Part shown: piece by piece, positions 1-14,200 of the stretch | How the letters are laid out: each line of letters opens with the position of its first letter | Numbering within the stretch: the stretch's first letter is position 1 | Assembly: GCA_004026145.2 (NCBI GenBank) | Contig: CP034992.1 | Coordinates: 4,224,931 to 4,288,930, forward strand | From: Takifugu bimaculatus | Lineage: Eukaryota > Chordata > Actinopteri > Tetraodontiformes > Tetraodontidae | Reading direction: 5' to 3' | Length of the DNA: 64,000 nucleotides | Notes under the pieces: generated by a model | Database searches by the model: none | Told to the model about the DNA's origin: nothing | The model's input: the letters and a program-made list of their open reading frames with translations, nothing else | Program-made: the position numbers and the translations under genes

Positions 1-2175
1 CATTGAATTTAATTCATTTATTTATTCATAAGAGTAATTTACCTCCAGCTCCTTGTAGAGCCAAGGAGGAGCCTTTTGTCTTTGATGCTGTAGCATCTGT
101 GGCTAGCGCAAGGCTAGTCCATCCATCCACCCATCACATACATAATGAGGGAGGAACTGGGACGTCTTGGTGGAGGTCTGATCTCTCTGTGCGCCTCCAG
201 TTTTGTCATACGCCAACCTGCCACCCTCAGGAGCTCTCTGCATGGGTTTGTGTCAGTTTGGGTTAAATTACAGACACTTGTGTTCTCATGCTTGTGTTTT
301 AGCGTCATGAACCACAGCAGTAAATGCGACGGGGACACATCATTACCTCAGATCCCCCTCGTTGACTCTCCTTCCCAGCACAGACCTAGAGAGCAAAAAA
401 CACAGAGGAACAGTTGCGTAATTACTGATAATTAACTCAATTACAGGCAGGCTCTGCCGCGCCTGCCCTGGCTGGCGGCAGCCATTTCAGGGTGCACCAA
501 ATATTTGAACAGTGCAATCCAAATATTCTCAACAGCCTGTTTTTCTCTTGGGTGCACGTCACCCGCCAGGCTCGCTCTGACACTGGCCGTCGGCGCAGCT
601 AGGTGAGCACCTGGCGGCGGGGGCCTTGATGGGCTTCAGCATTAATGACGAGGCGGTTAGGCAGTTTTCCCCTTCCTGCGGAAGGGCCTTGCAATTTCAT
701 CCCTATCATAGTTTGCTTTGAACGGTTTTCGGACAATTGTAAAAAAAATTGCGGAGCAATTAAACTGTTGACTTTTTTCCCCCTCTCAGATGCTATCTGG
801 GGCTCCTGCTGTCATGGTTGACAGAAAAGAGATAAAATGGACCATTTACTGCGTCCTTTGGGGGTGGGCCCAGGCGGAGGCCAGCAGAATGCTACGCTCC
901 TCCTGCACTGTCATCGCTATTTATTCAAATAATCGGCTTTGTGTCAGCGCAAATATTTAGTGATTTATATTCCGATACAAGTTGTAAAAACTCGTTTCAC
1001 TTTCTGCGTACAGTGGTTTCAGTGTTAGCAGCATGTTGCGCTCCTCATAAGTCTGCGAGGGCGTTATTAGCTGCGTCTGATGTGGAGCAGTGGAGTAAAG
1101 AGAGACATGGGAGTTTATCAGATGCAGATTTGGTGGCTAACGGCAGCCACAGTGGGGAGTGGCCACCTATGTCTCTGTGTGGTTTTGATAAAGATAGAGA
1201 TTTATGTTCTTCCAGCTTTTATGGGCCTGGGCCATTGTGGCGATGCCTACGCAGACCTGCCGCCACCTCTGTCTCGACAAGATGGGAGGGAGGCGGATGT
1301 TATTAACGGCTCCCTTTGCTCTTAGCCCACGTCTGCTTCTTTATCAACCCCATCAAGGCCAAACACCAACAGAATGAGCGGCTCGCTGCAAGCAGCCGCT
1401 CCTGATAACGCGTTCAGCATGAAGGAGGAACCCTGCGACAGTTTGCCCCGTTTGGTTGACCACTGGTCTGCATTCAACCGACTGAAAAATGGAAAAATGA
1501 ACCTCCATCGTCTGGATCACATGTGGTCAGCAGGGAAAGCAGCTGAGATTGGGCTTCAGTGTTGGGGAAACTGGAAAATTACATTATCAGCTAAGCTAGC
1601 AGCTACTCGGTATAAATGTAGTGTTATTACACTGGAAAAAAATGGTCAAAGTAGCTTAACCACGAAGCTGAGATACTTCAAGAAAAATCTGTTAGGTGAA
1701 GTTAGTGAGGTGAAAAACCTTTTTCCACTGTGGATCTTTTCTTACCAGAAGCTCAGTGCACTGCTAACTGGTGTTTGTTGCAGCCCGACCACTGCGGCTT
1801 GAGTGGGACTAACAGGGGCACCGAGGGCAGAAGGGGGAAGCAGCGTGCCGCTGTGCTTCTCCCCCCCGGCTTATTGAATTACCTAAATGAGCAGAGGAGA
1901 CCAGGCCGGGGCTCTTAGTCGTTTGAAGTTTACAAATCATTCTGACTGCTTTGGGGCTCGGGGGATGTTGGGAAGGAGGGAGTGGGCAGGGGGTGTCTTT
2001 TGATGCCTTAAATAAAAACATCAGGGAAACAAACAAACAAGAGAGAGAATAAAGAAGATGAAGATGAAGAGATGGTAAGGAAACACCATATTCTCATGGC
2101 AACTTGGGATTGGTGGCAGTGGCTGAGAAACCACTTCCTGTGTATGATGGGAAAATTGCACCGTGTGAGTGTGTA

Positions 2176-2178
<3 letters not shown>

Positions 2179-2228
<50 letters not shown>
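2179..2228. repeat. (TG)n microsatellite
   Basis: An uninterrupted run of about 25 TG units. It generates spurious Cys-Val or His-Thr open frames on both strands. Confidence 0.97.
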
Positions 2229-2231
<3 letters not shown>

Positions 2232-2497
2232 AAGAAGCAGACTCATTTTTGTTAATATTGTGTGATTATATGTACAAAAGCAACACACAAAGCAAGATTT
2301 GTCCTTTGGCTACACTGCAAACTGCTAGATTTTTCTTCAACGACAGTAAATGTTGAGGCTTTTTAAAGACGCGCTTGGCAACTTTTTAGCTAAACGGTGG
2401 AAACAATGACGGTCTAAAGAGTTAAAACAAAGTCTTTGTTTTTACAGTGTACACATTCCATCCAACAGTTGAGACTGCTTTTGATTCCTCTCTGAGG

Positions 2498-2514
2498 CAA
2501 TCAATAATTGATTG
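2498..2514. promoter_or_regulatory. 17-bp perfect palindrome of ATCAAT/ATTGAT sites
   Basis: The arms CAATCAAT and ATTGATTG flank one central A. ATTGAT/ATCAAT resembles CUT/ONECUT and PBX-type homeodomain sites. The surrounding 200 bp is AT-rich and contains further TAATTA-like cores (near 2590 and 2670). The palindrome is seen directly; an enhancer role is inference. Confidence 0.35.
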
Positions 2515-5500
2515 TGCCTTGACATGATGGAGAAAAGATAGGATGTTGTTAGTACAATCAGGGGCCTTTTCCAAGCTATTGAGTGGAACTAATTAATTAT
2601 GGCATGGAAATGCATTAAAAGCTCTCTTTCTCCCAACATCCCGCATCAGAGTGGAAAAGCCTGAAATGTAATTACTTACATAATCAAAGCAAAATAAGCT
2701 TGGCTTCGGTGGAACCATATCTGTTCTCCTTGCGTGTCAGCATTTCCCGTCATCCTTCCTAAAAATAACTAAAACAATATTTTATTTTCTGAAGTATTTC
2801 GCCGTCTCTCAGAGTTGCAGTTCTTCTTTTTTTTTTTTTTTTTAGAATTTCAGGATTCACATGAGCGGGACCTCAATCAACGACTGTCTCGGGACGGAGG
2901 CAGCCCGTTTCAACTTTCTGACCTTCTGCCTCGACAACGAGACCTCGCTCTAATTAGACGACACAATGTCTGGGAGTTCTGACGCTGCACAGAACTCACG
3001 GCAAATTACCGCTCACTTCCTGTTCAATCTGAGGGGGCATTTGAGCCGTCAGGGGAGCTGTTGGACTTTGAAATGTGTTTGCTTTGCTTGGCATCTCCAG
3101 TAACCGTGACACTGTTTTAATGAAGAATAATTTTACCATTTTCCAAAGATCATTTTTGCACATGCCTTATTTACAATGGCCACAGTGCAGCCGTGCATGG
3201 AACAGATCCACTAATGTGAGAGGGTGAACTGAAATGGCCCGTGAGATTTACAGTAGTTAGCGAGCTTAATTTTTTTCCTGTTTAAAATCCTCAACATTAA
3301 AGGCCTATCAGAACATGAAAAAAAAAAAAACAGACGATTTTCTTGCAGCACATTAGGTGCAATAAGAAAAAAGATTTGTTAGTTTTTAGCACGGGAGAAA
3401 GGCAAAAAATAGGATATTTTCTGCTAAATGTGTGCACGTGTGGTGTATGCATGGCACACGGACACTTCAAAATGACATGACACTCACGTCAGTGCTTTTA
3501 CTGTGAGTCATTCAAAGCCAAACCTGCAGGTTCTGCATGTGCACAGACGTCACCCCCCTGTAGTCACTTTTGTCCGGCCGAGTCTGCGTCTCTGCTGCTG
3601 CCTGGTGAAGGCAGCGTCCTCTGGAAGAGCATTGGTACTGACATCCGGCAGTTTGATAAAGTGGATTTGGTTTCTAAGGTACAATTTCAGGCTGCTCTCC
3701 CTGGGCGCCAGGTCCAGTCTAGTTAGTCTAAGGCCCACATGTGTGGGGGGGCTGCGAGGGACGGCTGATGCCGGTGTTCCATGAGGGAGTGTCAGTATGT
3801 ACAGTACATCAATATATCTGAGTAGGTGCTGCATGTCTGCAGCGGATGTTTTTGTGCGGTTTGTTGCAGAGTAAAGAGGAAGCGGTGAGTTCAAATGGAA
3901 AACAGCAGGCGCTCCGGCATTAACATTAATGCAAGTCTTTCATCACCAGCCCCCCTAGAGCACGGCCTCTCCCCTTCTAATTTACTTTAAACACACACAT
4001 TAGTCTCATCACTAAGCGCTAAGGGTCTTTAAGGAACAGTTCCTATTTTATTAATGAAAGCCTCTTTTCTCTGCAGTGTCCGAGTCCGATTTTAATCCCC
4101 AGCATGAAACGAGCGTCGTTACCTACTGTTGACACTCTGGAGTCCGCCTGGACATTTTCTCAGAGGTTGGGCTCAGTTTGTGTATATCTAATTTCTTAAA
4201 ATCAGAATTTTGATTTTATTTTCTGAAGCGATGACATTTTTTTTTAACTTAAAATTCCCCAAATGAAAAATACCTCTCATAACAAGTCTTCATAATTTTA
4301 AGTTTGTGTTTAAAATAATCCATTTTTATTTTTTATTTTTAAGTACAGCTGCGTCACTTAAAGTGATTCCACACTTCATGATTTACCTTTTTCCAAAAAT
4401 TCCAAAAGCACCTCCCAGCAGCGTGAAACCCCAGACACACAGATACCAGCTGACCCGCAGTGAGTCGCTGTACTTCTGCGTCTGCGTCCGTGCTGAACGG
4501 CTCATTTCTGAGCGTGTTGAGGTCTCAGGAGGTTTGCTTCAGGATCGGCCCCGTGACAGCTGAGGTGAGGGTCAATGGCACGGGCTGGCTGTGGTGATGA
4601 AAACATCATGGCAGTTTTCTCACCAGCGCACTCTCACACACATGGGAATTCCGTACATCACCACGGAGAAGAGAGCCGACCCGAATACGCGGCTCTGTCC
4701 TAGCGTACACAAAGAAGAAGCTGATTTTTATCAGTGTTTAGGTCTCAGTAGGAGATTCTTCTTCTGCACCTTCTGTCTGGAGGTCAAATTGTCCAGATCA
4801 TAGTGAAGACGGGTGGTTTGTTGTCATGACGCTGCGATGGTATAAAATGTGTCAAGACAATGGCAGAATTTATTTGATCACGCACCTTTGAACCACACCG
4901 AAATGCACAACTGGTTTGCTGTTTAATTACGCCTCACTGGTTCCATCACACCCAAATCAAAACACACCAGGACACTCCCAGGTGCATGCAAGTGCATGTG
5001 GAGTCCTGAAAATGTGGACACTGTCATCACTAGTATGACTTTAAAAAACCTGGTTTCAGCGTTTCAGTTTGAGACGGTTCGTGTTGCCTTTTAATGTTCG
5101 ACGGCGGTTTATTTCTCCAGCCTCAGCAGCAGCTGACAGAATTAGACGCGGCTAAAGTCACAGGACCCCTGACAGATGGAATAATTATGAATCACGTTAA
5201 TTGTGGAGAAAGTGGGTGTGTGTTTAAAAGACAGTCCATCATCGTGATTGACGTCTGAGCTCCTGGCGAGCAGCCGCGTGTGCCAAACTCTGCCTCCAGA
5301 TAATGTCAGGGAGGCAGCACCTGGTTGGATTTAGGAATCCAGCCTTTAAAAACAAGCAGTAAATTAGAGGATGCTGATTTATTTCTGTTGCAGCTTACGC
5401 TCCAGTCATACCTGATTAGGAGAGGCGGACGAAGATTTTCCGTACTGAGCGAGGCAGCGGAGGTCACATGACCCAGGGTGCTTCTGCAGAAATGAAAGCC

Positions 5501-6259
5501 TGTTGCTGTCTCACAGATACACAAATATTGTAACAGTGACTCACAGGGTGAAAACAGGCTGCCTGATGCACTTTCTTTCCAGCTCTGATCTTATCTTTGT
5601 ATCTTCAAAGTGCCGACGCTGCCTAATAGTGTCTCGGCTGGCTTCATTACTTCCTGGCAAAACAACAAGCATTTGTTTAATTTTAATTTTCCTTTTGAAA
5701 AGAAGGCGTGTTTCAAGTCAAGCGCCACGCAGCTCTTTAGACGTGGGACGCTAGACCCAGACGAAAATGCGCCCGACTCGTCTTTTTTGATAAGACGAAT
5801 CCAAAAATCTACAAGGCTGCAACCGCCTCCCCTCCCTTCTTTTCTCTCTCTCGTCCATCAATCCCGTCTCTGTCTCTCATCACTCAGGAGGAAAAGGCTC
5901 CCGGTCAGGCCTTACCTCACCCGTAGCATTGGAGGGGGGAATTACACGGCTTAGTTTTCTCAACTTGACCCCACTCCTAATTACTTGTTGGCTAAGCCTT
6001 TTGGCTCCTAGTCGAGTGTTGTCCTAACCTCCACTTGTCTGCTGTGTGTCCAACTTTGGAGAAAGGAAAACACGTTCCTGTAGGACAGAGGGCTTAGCCT
6101 CCACGCCGTGTTCTCACACAGCCAAACGCCCCATTAAAGGCCCCCCCATCGCTGTGACTACTTCTGCTGAGGCAGGGGGAAAAGCCGGGCACACTATGTC
6201 CTGTGACTCAGAATATCTTCATCTCAATTTTTTTTCTTTAAGTACCGGTAAACACTCAA

Positions 6260-6299
6260 GGGTTAGGGTTAGGGTTTGGGTTGACCCTAACCCTAACCC
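6260..6299. repeat. Inverted telomere-like (TTAGGG)n hairpin
   Basis: A GGGTTAGGGTTAGGGT arm (6260-6275) is followed by an 8-nt spacer and the exact reverse complement (6284-6299). The unit is the vertebrate telomere repeat, here in head-to-head orientation and able to fold into a 16-bp stem. It is far too short to be a telomere. It could be a double-strand-break repair scar, part of a mobile element, or chance expansion. Confidence 0.85.
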
Positions 6300-7180
6300 A
6301 TTGAGTTTATGTTCCTTTTTTTTGGCTGTGAGAAGCTACCTGGTCTACCTGGAGCACCCTGAGCTCATTCTCCAGTAAATTAGAGTGTAACAGGCACCTG
6401 TCAGTGCAGGCAACATGGGATGAATTTGTCTCTGACTGCTTCGTGTCAGACTTTTCAAACCACTGGCAACCTTCCCTCTAATTATGACTAAAAGGATCCG
6501 TCAAAGGGCGTGGGTTGTGACAGCTACAATAATAAGGCAGCAAGAATAGGACTCAGACAAAGGCAAATTTTTATAATACCGCTTGGACTCAAACATTCGG
6601 CCGGAATTTGTTGTGTGATGATGGTTATGTCACCTTATACTAACCTCGTTTCTTTATTCTTAGTGGAACCTGGCCAAAAATATGCAGCCGTTATAGATAA
6701 ATAAAGGGGCGTTACTAAAAAAGTTGGCTCATTTCTCCTCACTTAACCTCTCTCACGTAACTAAATTCTTACCTTTTACTGAGACCCGAGCAAACCTTTT
6801 AAGGTAGGTCTGAATTCGGATAAGGAACTCGGGGAAATGGACAATCCCACAGGGGGAGGGGAGTTCTACTTGGTTATTGTATAATCGCTTCCATAACCAT
6901 CACCCTTTACCCCCAATAAAGACACACTGGCCTGAGGATTGGGTCGGGATTACTCGGTAGCTCTGCTAATAATGTCAAACACATGAGGAGACCTGTGGCA
7001 GAGAGCGACTTTCATCATCAAACATGCCAGCAGATCATTTCTGCTGCTGGAGTTAAAATATAAAGCCACAAAAGTAATGAAAGTAATGCTCATGTGTGAT
7101 TTGCAACATGCACAATGTGACCCATGTTCTCACAGCAGTCCGGGTATGTGTGTGGGAGTGTCTGTGCACACGTGCGTGCA

Positions 7181-7186
<6 letters not shown>

Positions 7187-7252
<66 letters not shown>

Positions 7253-7280
7253 CGTGTGTGCGTGTGTGTGTGTGTGTGTG
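7187..7280. repeat. (TG)n microsatellite
   Basis: About 94 bp of TG with a few TGCG interruptions near its 3' end, beginning after a short TATATG lead-in. Confidence 0.97.
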
Positions 7281-7584
7281 CACATTCTTCAGTTCGTTGG
7301 TTGTACGGCTTCCCCCGGGGCTGCGCTGAGACGCTGGTGCCAGAGTGTCTCACCTTGTCAGGTTGGCCTGGGAACATACTTGCGCTGCAGGCGTATCTTC
7401 AGCACACAACAAGCACACACTCAAACACTCAAACATTCGCAGGAGGATAATAGCATCCACATCAAAAGCTAATGACCCATTATATTGTCATTAGTTTTAT
7501 TTGCCCCACCCCACCCTGTCTTTCAGCAATCTGTCATACCGTTCACATGAAGATGACTCAGAAACTAAACAGTTGTTGCAGAGT

Positions 7585-7697
<113 letters not shown>

Positions 7698-10600
7698 CTT
7701 TCATCTTTTGCATTCCTTCTTTTGTGCAGCGCCCCATTATTCTCCTCTGCCATCAAAACCCGGAGCCATTTTGTACGCTCTTGACGTGTAGTCGCTATCT
7801 GTCAGAGACTCTGAGGAGTCGGCTCCCAATCATCCAGAAATGATGATTTGGCTCCAGGGCCTCTACAAGCCACACATGATTTAAGTGGACTTGAAACTTG
7901 TTTGGGGAACGTCTGCTGTACAAAGCGTGTGTTTATGTATGTAGCACGTCATTATCGTTGCATCTTGATTAGATTTTCCAAGCCTTCTCAAGTTTGTACA
8001 CCTAAGAAAGGGAAGAGGTTGGCAGGACCACCCAAACAGAGCAATCACACGTTTGCAAAAAATGATGTGGTAACAGTTTTCTTTTCTTTTTTTGAGGGGA
8101 ATTTCAGAATGAGGTAACAGATGTGTCACCCTCACCGGTCGACAGGATCTCTGAGCTCTACCTTTGTTTTTTCCTCACTCATCCCAAGCTTCAGCGGCAC
8201 CATTTATGCATGTTAATAATATTGTCAAAACAAACACATTAAACCACAGTTTGGAGCCGGGTGGTGACTGCTACTCTTGGGGAGGTTGCCGTGCGGCTCT
8301 ACCCAGCACTCGCTGGGAGGAATGCAGCTCCTCTGCTCGGCGCTGACAGTAATCACCCAGAGGATCTTCGACACGCTCACGGAAATTTCTTAGCATGCTC
8401 ATTGTTCAGTTCATTTTTTTGGTGGGACCAGATATGCGTGTCGTGACAGTTTATACTCATAATTAAATACCAGTGCTGCTTTTGCACGCAGCCATCTTAG
8501 CAATGTTTTAGCAGCTCTTCCCTGAGCAGCAGGGCTGCTGATGACCACAGAAACCTCTTCATACGCCGAGACAAACAGCAACCGCTTCATACACATGTTA
8601 TAGCCACACTCTTCCTTTGAGGGGACGGGTAGAAAGCAGAATAACTGTTCCTGCAGAATCACTTCTGTTTGTCACTCGGACTGATTTAAACAGTCAACAC
8701 AGTTTCACATGCAAGGATTAGTGTTTGTTTACACCTAGCAGACCGGCTGTGGGTGGTTTATATGAGGCATTTGTTTGGGAAAAACTGCTATTAGCCAGGA
8801 ATAGAGCTGAAGGCATGCTTGTATTTGGCAGGCGTGGGTGATGTTAAAGTCCCACGAGTGGGAGTATATGTTGACGTCCGAGCTGAGCTAAACCAACCAA
8901 ACCAACGCGGATGCTATTTTATTCACAGATCGGGAGCTGAGTGTGTCTGTGTGCTTTTTTTCCTGCAAACCATTGTCCTGGCTCCTGCCAGTAAGGCTGT
9001 TTTTTCCTGTACTTCTAATCCACCTAAGACGTCGCTCACTCTTTCTTTTGTGCGCACGCTTAAGCGGCAGTTCCGAGTGTTTGTATTACCAGATGACATG
9101 TTTTCATGAATGTGGCAGTTTGAGAATTGCACTCAGCTTTTAATTGCTTTGATTGATGTGCGTGCTTGAACATAACGCAACGATTTCTGGGAAGGAGCAC
9201 GTTGTGCAGGAGTCACAAAAAAGCAGTGCACGTGAATCTGTTGTGCCTGTGCTGAAAAGGTTTACTGGGTAGAGCTCTGAGCAAATCCCAGGAAGCCTTC
9301 CTGAACAAAGTATATATTTAGCTCCATTCAGAGCTCGGGGCCTGAACGGCCGTGAGTCAGAGTTTCAGTGGTACCTGAGGAAAAGTTGGCAGTTACTCTG
9401 CTAGAAATGGAAAACTAAAAAGCCCAGTTAGTGCCTATGGGAGAGAAACAATTATGGGTTTGTGCTCATTACAATGTTGTTTAAAGGGAATAAAAATTCC
9501 TCAGCTAAGGCTTTTACCATCGAAATTCCAAGGGTAAAATGAAGGTAATTAAACCCACAAATACCTCCAGCTTTTGCAACAAAACTGTTTTACTGCTATC
9601 AGCGGCGTGCACGTACTTTACACCAAATGGTAAAAAAAAAAAAAAAGATTTCAGTTTCAGTCATTCATGTAAAGTTCTGCTCATGTTGGTGCTTCCTGCC
9701 CTTTTATTCAATATTCTCCCAATACTGTTTATGTCAAATATGATGAGATAGTGTTTTTTTCTTTTTCCTTGTCGTGGGAAAAATGATCTAAAACCAGTTT
9801 ATTTGAATATTATCTATAAGTCAGTATTATAAGTATATGTTCACAGGAATATTTACATAACACATATTTGCTAATTCATATAATTTGAATGGGTTATGTG
9901 GAGGCAGAAGCAAATGAAGCTTCTTGAGTGTTCAAAAGCAAACTTAAGCTGCGTCTTTGTTCTTCCTCAGAGGCTGGACTTCATAGACATATTCCGGGAT
10001 GTGTTTGCAGTAACACGGCCTGCTTTTGATCCAGTTAGCGTTAGTCACACAGACATTTATCACTTCATTTTTGTCATTGCAGTTGCGTTGCGTTGCAGGT
10101 TAGTGAGCAAGATTGTGTTTGTATTGCTGTTTAAACACAATGGGACTGCAGCGTCTGCCTGGAATTTAAGACATTTTAGTAAAATGAGTGAAATCAAAAT
10201 TTGCCTGATTACCAAATCATGTTATAAAGACACTAACAGTTTATAAATATAAGAAGTAAAAAAAAAAAAATTGACAATTTTTAGAAATATTTTTGCAGGT
10301 TAATGTCTTGTTTCTTAAAACATGGTTTAGATTTTCTGGATATGGGGAAGTTAAACTGCAACTGTGCTAAATAAAGTGTCACTGTGCCATTTTCATTAAG
10401 CCCCCATGTTATTTAGACACCGCTTAAATGCTTGGTGACTGAAAGCCAACGCGGTTCAGCTGGAGGAGGGTGTGTTTGGGTGTACGGCCTCTTGTATGTG
10501 ACTGTTTGTAGAAAATTACAAAGCATTTTGTTTTGCGCTAATACTATTAATAAGCAGATGTCAGCGTTGGTGTAACAGGCCGTTTGTGAGTTTAAAGGGA

Positions 10601-11212
10601 ACAACAGAAATCCAAAGGCCGATTAGACGCAGCTTGTTTCATCCCATGTGGACTCTGTTACATTATCAAACGCACACGGACGCGTGCTTTTGTGTCCTCG
10701 CTCCACATTTTCGCAATTGAAAACATCTCCAGTGAGATAGGCTCCATCAGAAAATAAAGGAGTCCTAGCTCGGGCCCTGTCTGGCTTCGGATACTTCTCT
10801 CTTTGTAGTTACGGTCTTGTGTCCCCTCCTCTGCGGCAACATATGTCCCTTGTTACATCACGTGCCAACAGATAATTTGTCGAATCACATTTCTCATGAG
10901 AAAAGCTAGCTCTGGAAACAGAAGGGATGTGCCAGGAGTGTTATTAAAACAGTAAGAAATAGCTGTTTTTAGTGCTGCCCGGCCTCGCCCCCGCTAGGAA
11001 TCTGGTCCTTGATGTTAGCACCGGGTCATTCTAAGACCAGATCATGGCCGCTCACTGAGTGACAGCTTCAATAATGCTAATTACAGTGAGCTACAGGGAC
11101 CAGTTATGCTGTCTGGCGACTCCACCCACCGTGGAGCCAGAGCGCCTGTGTTAACCGTGGTGTTAAACCAAGGTAGGTATCAGTCAGCCGCTGCTGGACC
11201 TCACAGCTGTAA

Positions 11213-11248
11213 ACACACACAAACACACACACACACACACACACACAG
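11213..11248. repeat. (CA)n microsatellite
   Basis: A short CA array with one AAAC interruption near its left end. Confidence 0.95.
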
Positions 11249-14200
11249 AGTCAATGTCCTCAGTAAGGACTCCTTAGAGAGGGGCCTGTCAGCAACGCCC
11301 ACAGAAAAGGTCGACAGGCGTGGAGCTTGTCGACCTGTGGAGGTGTGCCGGATGACGTGCTTGACCTCACAGTGGACCGAAACAGGAGGCAAGACCGACA
11401 CTGCGGGAGGGAAAAAAGAGCTCTAGGTGGCTGCGTCAGTGCTGCTACAGCACACAAATTTAGGCTGAAGTAAGAAAGAATAGCATTTGAACCAGAGCCC
11501 ATCATAAGTACAGATAAACCCCGAAAGCGATGAAGGAGAGTCAAACAGTTTAAGGCAAACATTAACGGTAACAGTCTATTATCATTGCGTGGTAGACACG
11601 CCAAAGTTAACACTAATGCGGCTGGCTGTATTTATATTGATGGAGTACTGATAGAAAGTCCCTGTGTGCTCTAGTTATCACTGAATTGCAATGCCTCATA
11701 TTTAACATATCTTCGGTTAGCAGGTGGCAGTTGGACAGTGAGAGTACTCGCTTGGTTATAGCCAGCAGCCAAACTGCCTGGCTTCCCATTCATTATATAC
11801 CAAGTGTAGTTTTCTCTGTTTATATAGAACTTAAAATAGACCCCGATTAGAATACAATGTAACAACTGTAATTATTCTCTATTATAATTCATTAAAGTAA
11901 GTTGTAATCAACGAGCGCTCGTCACGTTTACTCTGACAGTCTGCTGTTTCATTTATCATTTCATGGAGTTTCAGTTTAATCACAAACCTGGTGTTTTCTG
12001 GTGCCACAGGCTGGATGTAAACTGCTCAGAATCTGTGAAATGACATCCAAAGAGGGTAAAGGGCTGTTATTTTTATACTCCAACACATCAGCAGCGTTCT
12101 CAGATGGTCCACCAGACTGACGTTAGCTCTCATTCCACAGTGGAGCCTGGACTGTTTAGAGGCCTGTTGTGTCTGGACTCTCTTAGATCATCTTAATAGC
12201 AGCCCACAGGCCTTAAATCAGCCCCCACGTTGTTCCAGTCAATACTGCACAAGAGGATTCCCCTCATCTTTCTTTCTCTGCCGCTCTCGCCCGTGCTGCT
12301 GCAGCTAGCTGCCCTCTCAGGGGCCTGTTTCATTCTGCTTTGGTTTGTCACCCTGCTGCAAGCCTCGGTTGTGGCAACATTGTTGTGTGCATCACAAGAC
12401 GTTGGGTTCGAACATTTACATTTACACTCGACACAATATTCCGAACGAGCTCCTCTTCCAAGACACCGTCTTGACTGACCCAATCAGAAACCTTTTCAAC
12501 CATCACTTTTAACTCTCTGTTTACTCCATCACGGTTCAGAATCGAGTTTCCGTCTGAACCTTTGTGCGACGGCACAAATGAGCCTCCCCCCGTGAGACCG
12601 CGTGTACACCGCAGCACTTTTACGGCATTGGTGGTTTTGACTTCAGTCAGGGCTGCATCCTGATATCCTGGTGTGACTGGTTTGAGGCGGTATTTCCCCT
12701 TACAGGGAGAGCAGCCTTTTAGAGGGTTCACATGTGTTTTGGCACCAGACTGAGGAGAGGCTGGTAGGTTTTATTAATTGTGGCAACATTCCTGCAGCGT
12801 TGTCAGGCAATCTTGTTAGTATTATTTTTGCCTGTAGCCTGTCATTATGGCTCATTTAGAGCTGTTTCCTTCCCACGGCTGTCAGGTTACAACAGAGAAA
12901 CTCATTAACTATTAACAACTTAATGATCAAACCAATAAAGCCATTTGTGTCATCAGTTCATCCAGTCATTCGTTGAATCAACTACATAACACGCGGGTTC
13001 TCAGAAACGGTCGCTAATGCTAATGGTCGGATGAATTTTGCAGTCAGCTAGATTTTATAAGCTGTTTCGCTGTGGGGATTTACTGTAATATCATAGGGCA
13101 GAGCGACATAAGTCTCTCTCTGTCAAACATTCCAGAACCATCAAAATACCCCTTTAATCCAGGCAGTCCATGTTGGGGATTCATTCAGGCAATCATCCTA
13201 ACAACAGTAAATGTCCAATAATTTGGATTCAAAATGACCTGCACTCCTCAGACTGGTTGGAAATGAAAAACAGGCTGATCGGTCCAGGCTGGCATTAACT
13301 TCAACTGGGTTTGATCTCCGAGGGTCAGGCCTGGCTACCGAAATGGTGCGACTGGTTTGATCCGAGCGCGTTGACAGGGTCCGTTTTAACAGGCTGAGGG
13401 GTTGTCACGAGTGACTGCAAAGCTCTCCTGGCTCATCTCCTGCAATCATTTGTCAGCACGTCAAATGTGAGGCCTGTTTGAAAACAGGCCAATACTCGTA
13501 TAAAGATGGCTTTGACTGACTTGTACTGGCAAATGAACACAACATTATGAAAAATCATTATCAAACTCTGTTTGTGAGTATGGAGATGTGTTCACTTTTT
13601 AAGCATTTAATACATTTTGCTTATTTCTAAACCCAATATTGGCTGTTTACAATGTTATTAGTCCCTGTTGCATATCTTAACAATTTATCCAAGTATAAGT
13701 TTTGTACTTGAACTCTGACATTAAGTATTTTTTTTCATGTGCAATTGAGGAAAAAGCCACTGAACTCACAGCAGCGTCGTTGGGGTTTGCTCAGAGGCTC
13801 ACCACAGCGAGATGCACGGGCGTAAGTAGCTGCTAATTCACGCTTCACCGCTGTGAGCGAGGACGCGTGAGCCCTGCTCGCCCCCGCTGCCTCTCTGTGT
13901 GGAGCTGGGATGTAAAGAGCAAACGAGGAACTCTGCCGCCATTTCACCGCAGATCAGACGCACATCATGCGGCACAAGAATGACAAAGAGTCAAAACAGA
14001 ACGTGATCTTGGGGGTAATTACTAGCATTTGCTTAATCCTTGGAGCATGAACCAGGGCCGTTGACGCCCGGGGGGGCGGGTACGGGGGGAGACAGATTCC
14101 TCCCTCAATCGGGATGTGAAGGACAAAAATAAGGAGAAATAACATGAGCGCAGTTTAATTGTGTGTTCAGATAGAGACACACAGTTTCAGTTTCAGCCTG

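Larger units (their letters stand above)
1..6200. other. Non-coding flank, no supportable gene
   Basis: I find no exon chain, RNA gene or recognisable protein here. Open frames of up to about 140 codons exist (for example 1374-1802 on the plus strand), but none resembles a family I know and none has convincing splice signals. Several AT-rich, homeodomain-site-like stretches occur (about 2470-2700). By comparison with human, where MSX1 lies 5' of STX18, this may be the distal part of the msx1-stx18 interval, but msx1 itself is not visible and this placement is inference. Confidence 0.5.

Noticed and set aside
1374..1802. 142-codon plus-strand open frame
   Set aside because: It resembles no family I know, lacks splice partners and sits in non-coding sequence; chance is the simplest explanation.
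6260..6299. Chromosome end
   Set aside because: Only about two to three TTAGGG units per arm, with unique DNA on both sides.
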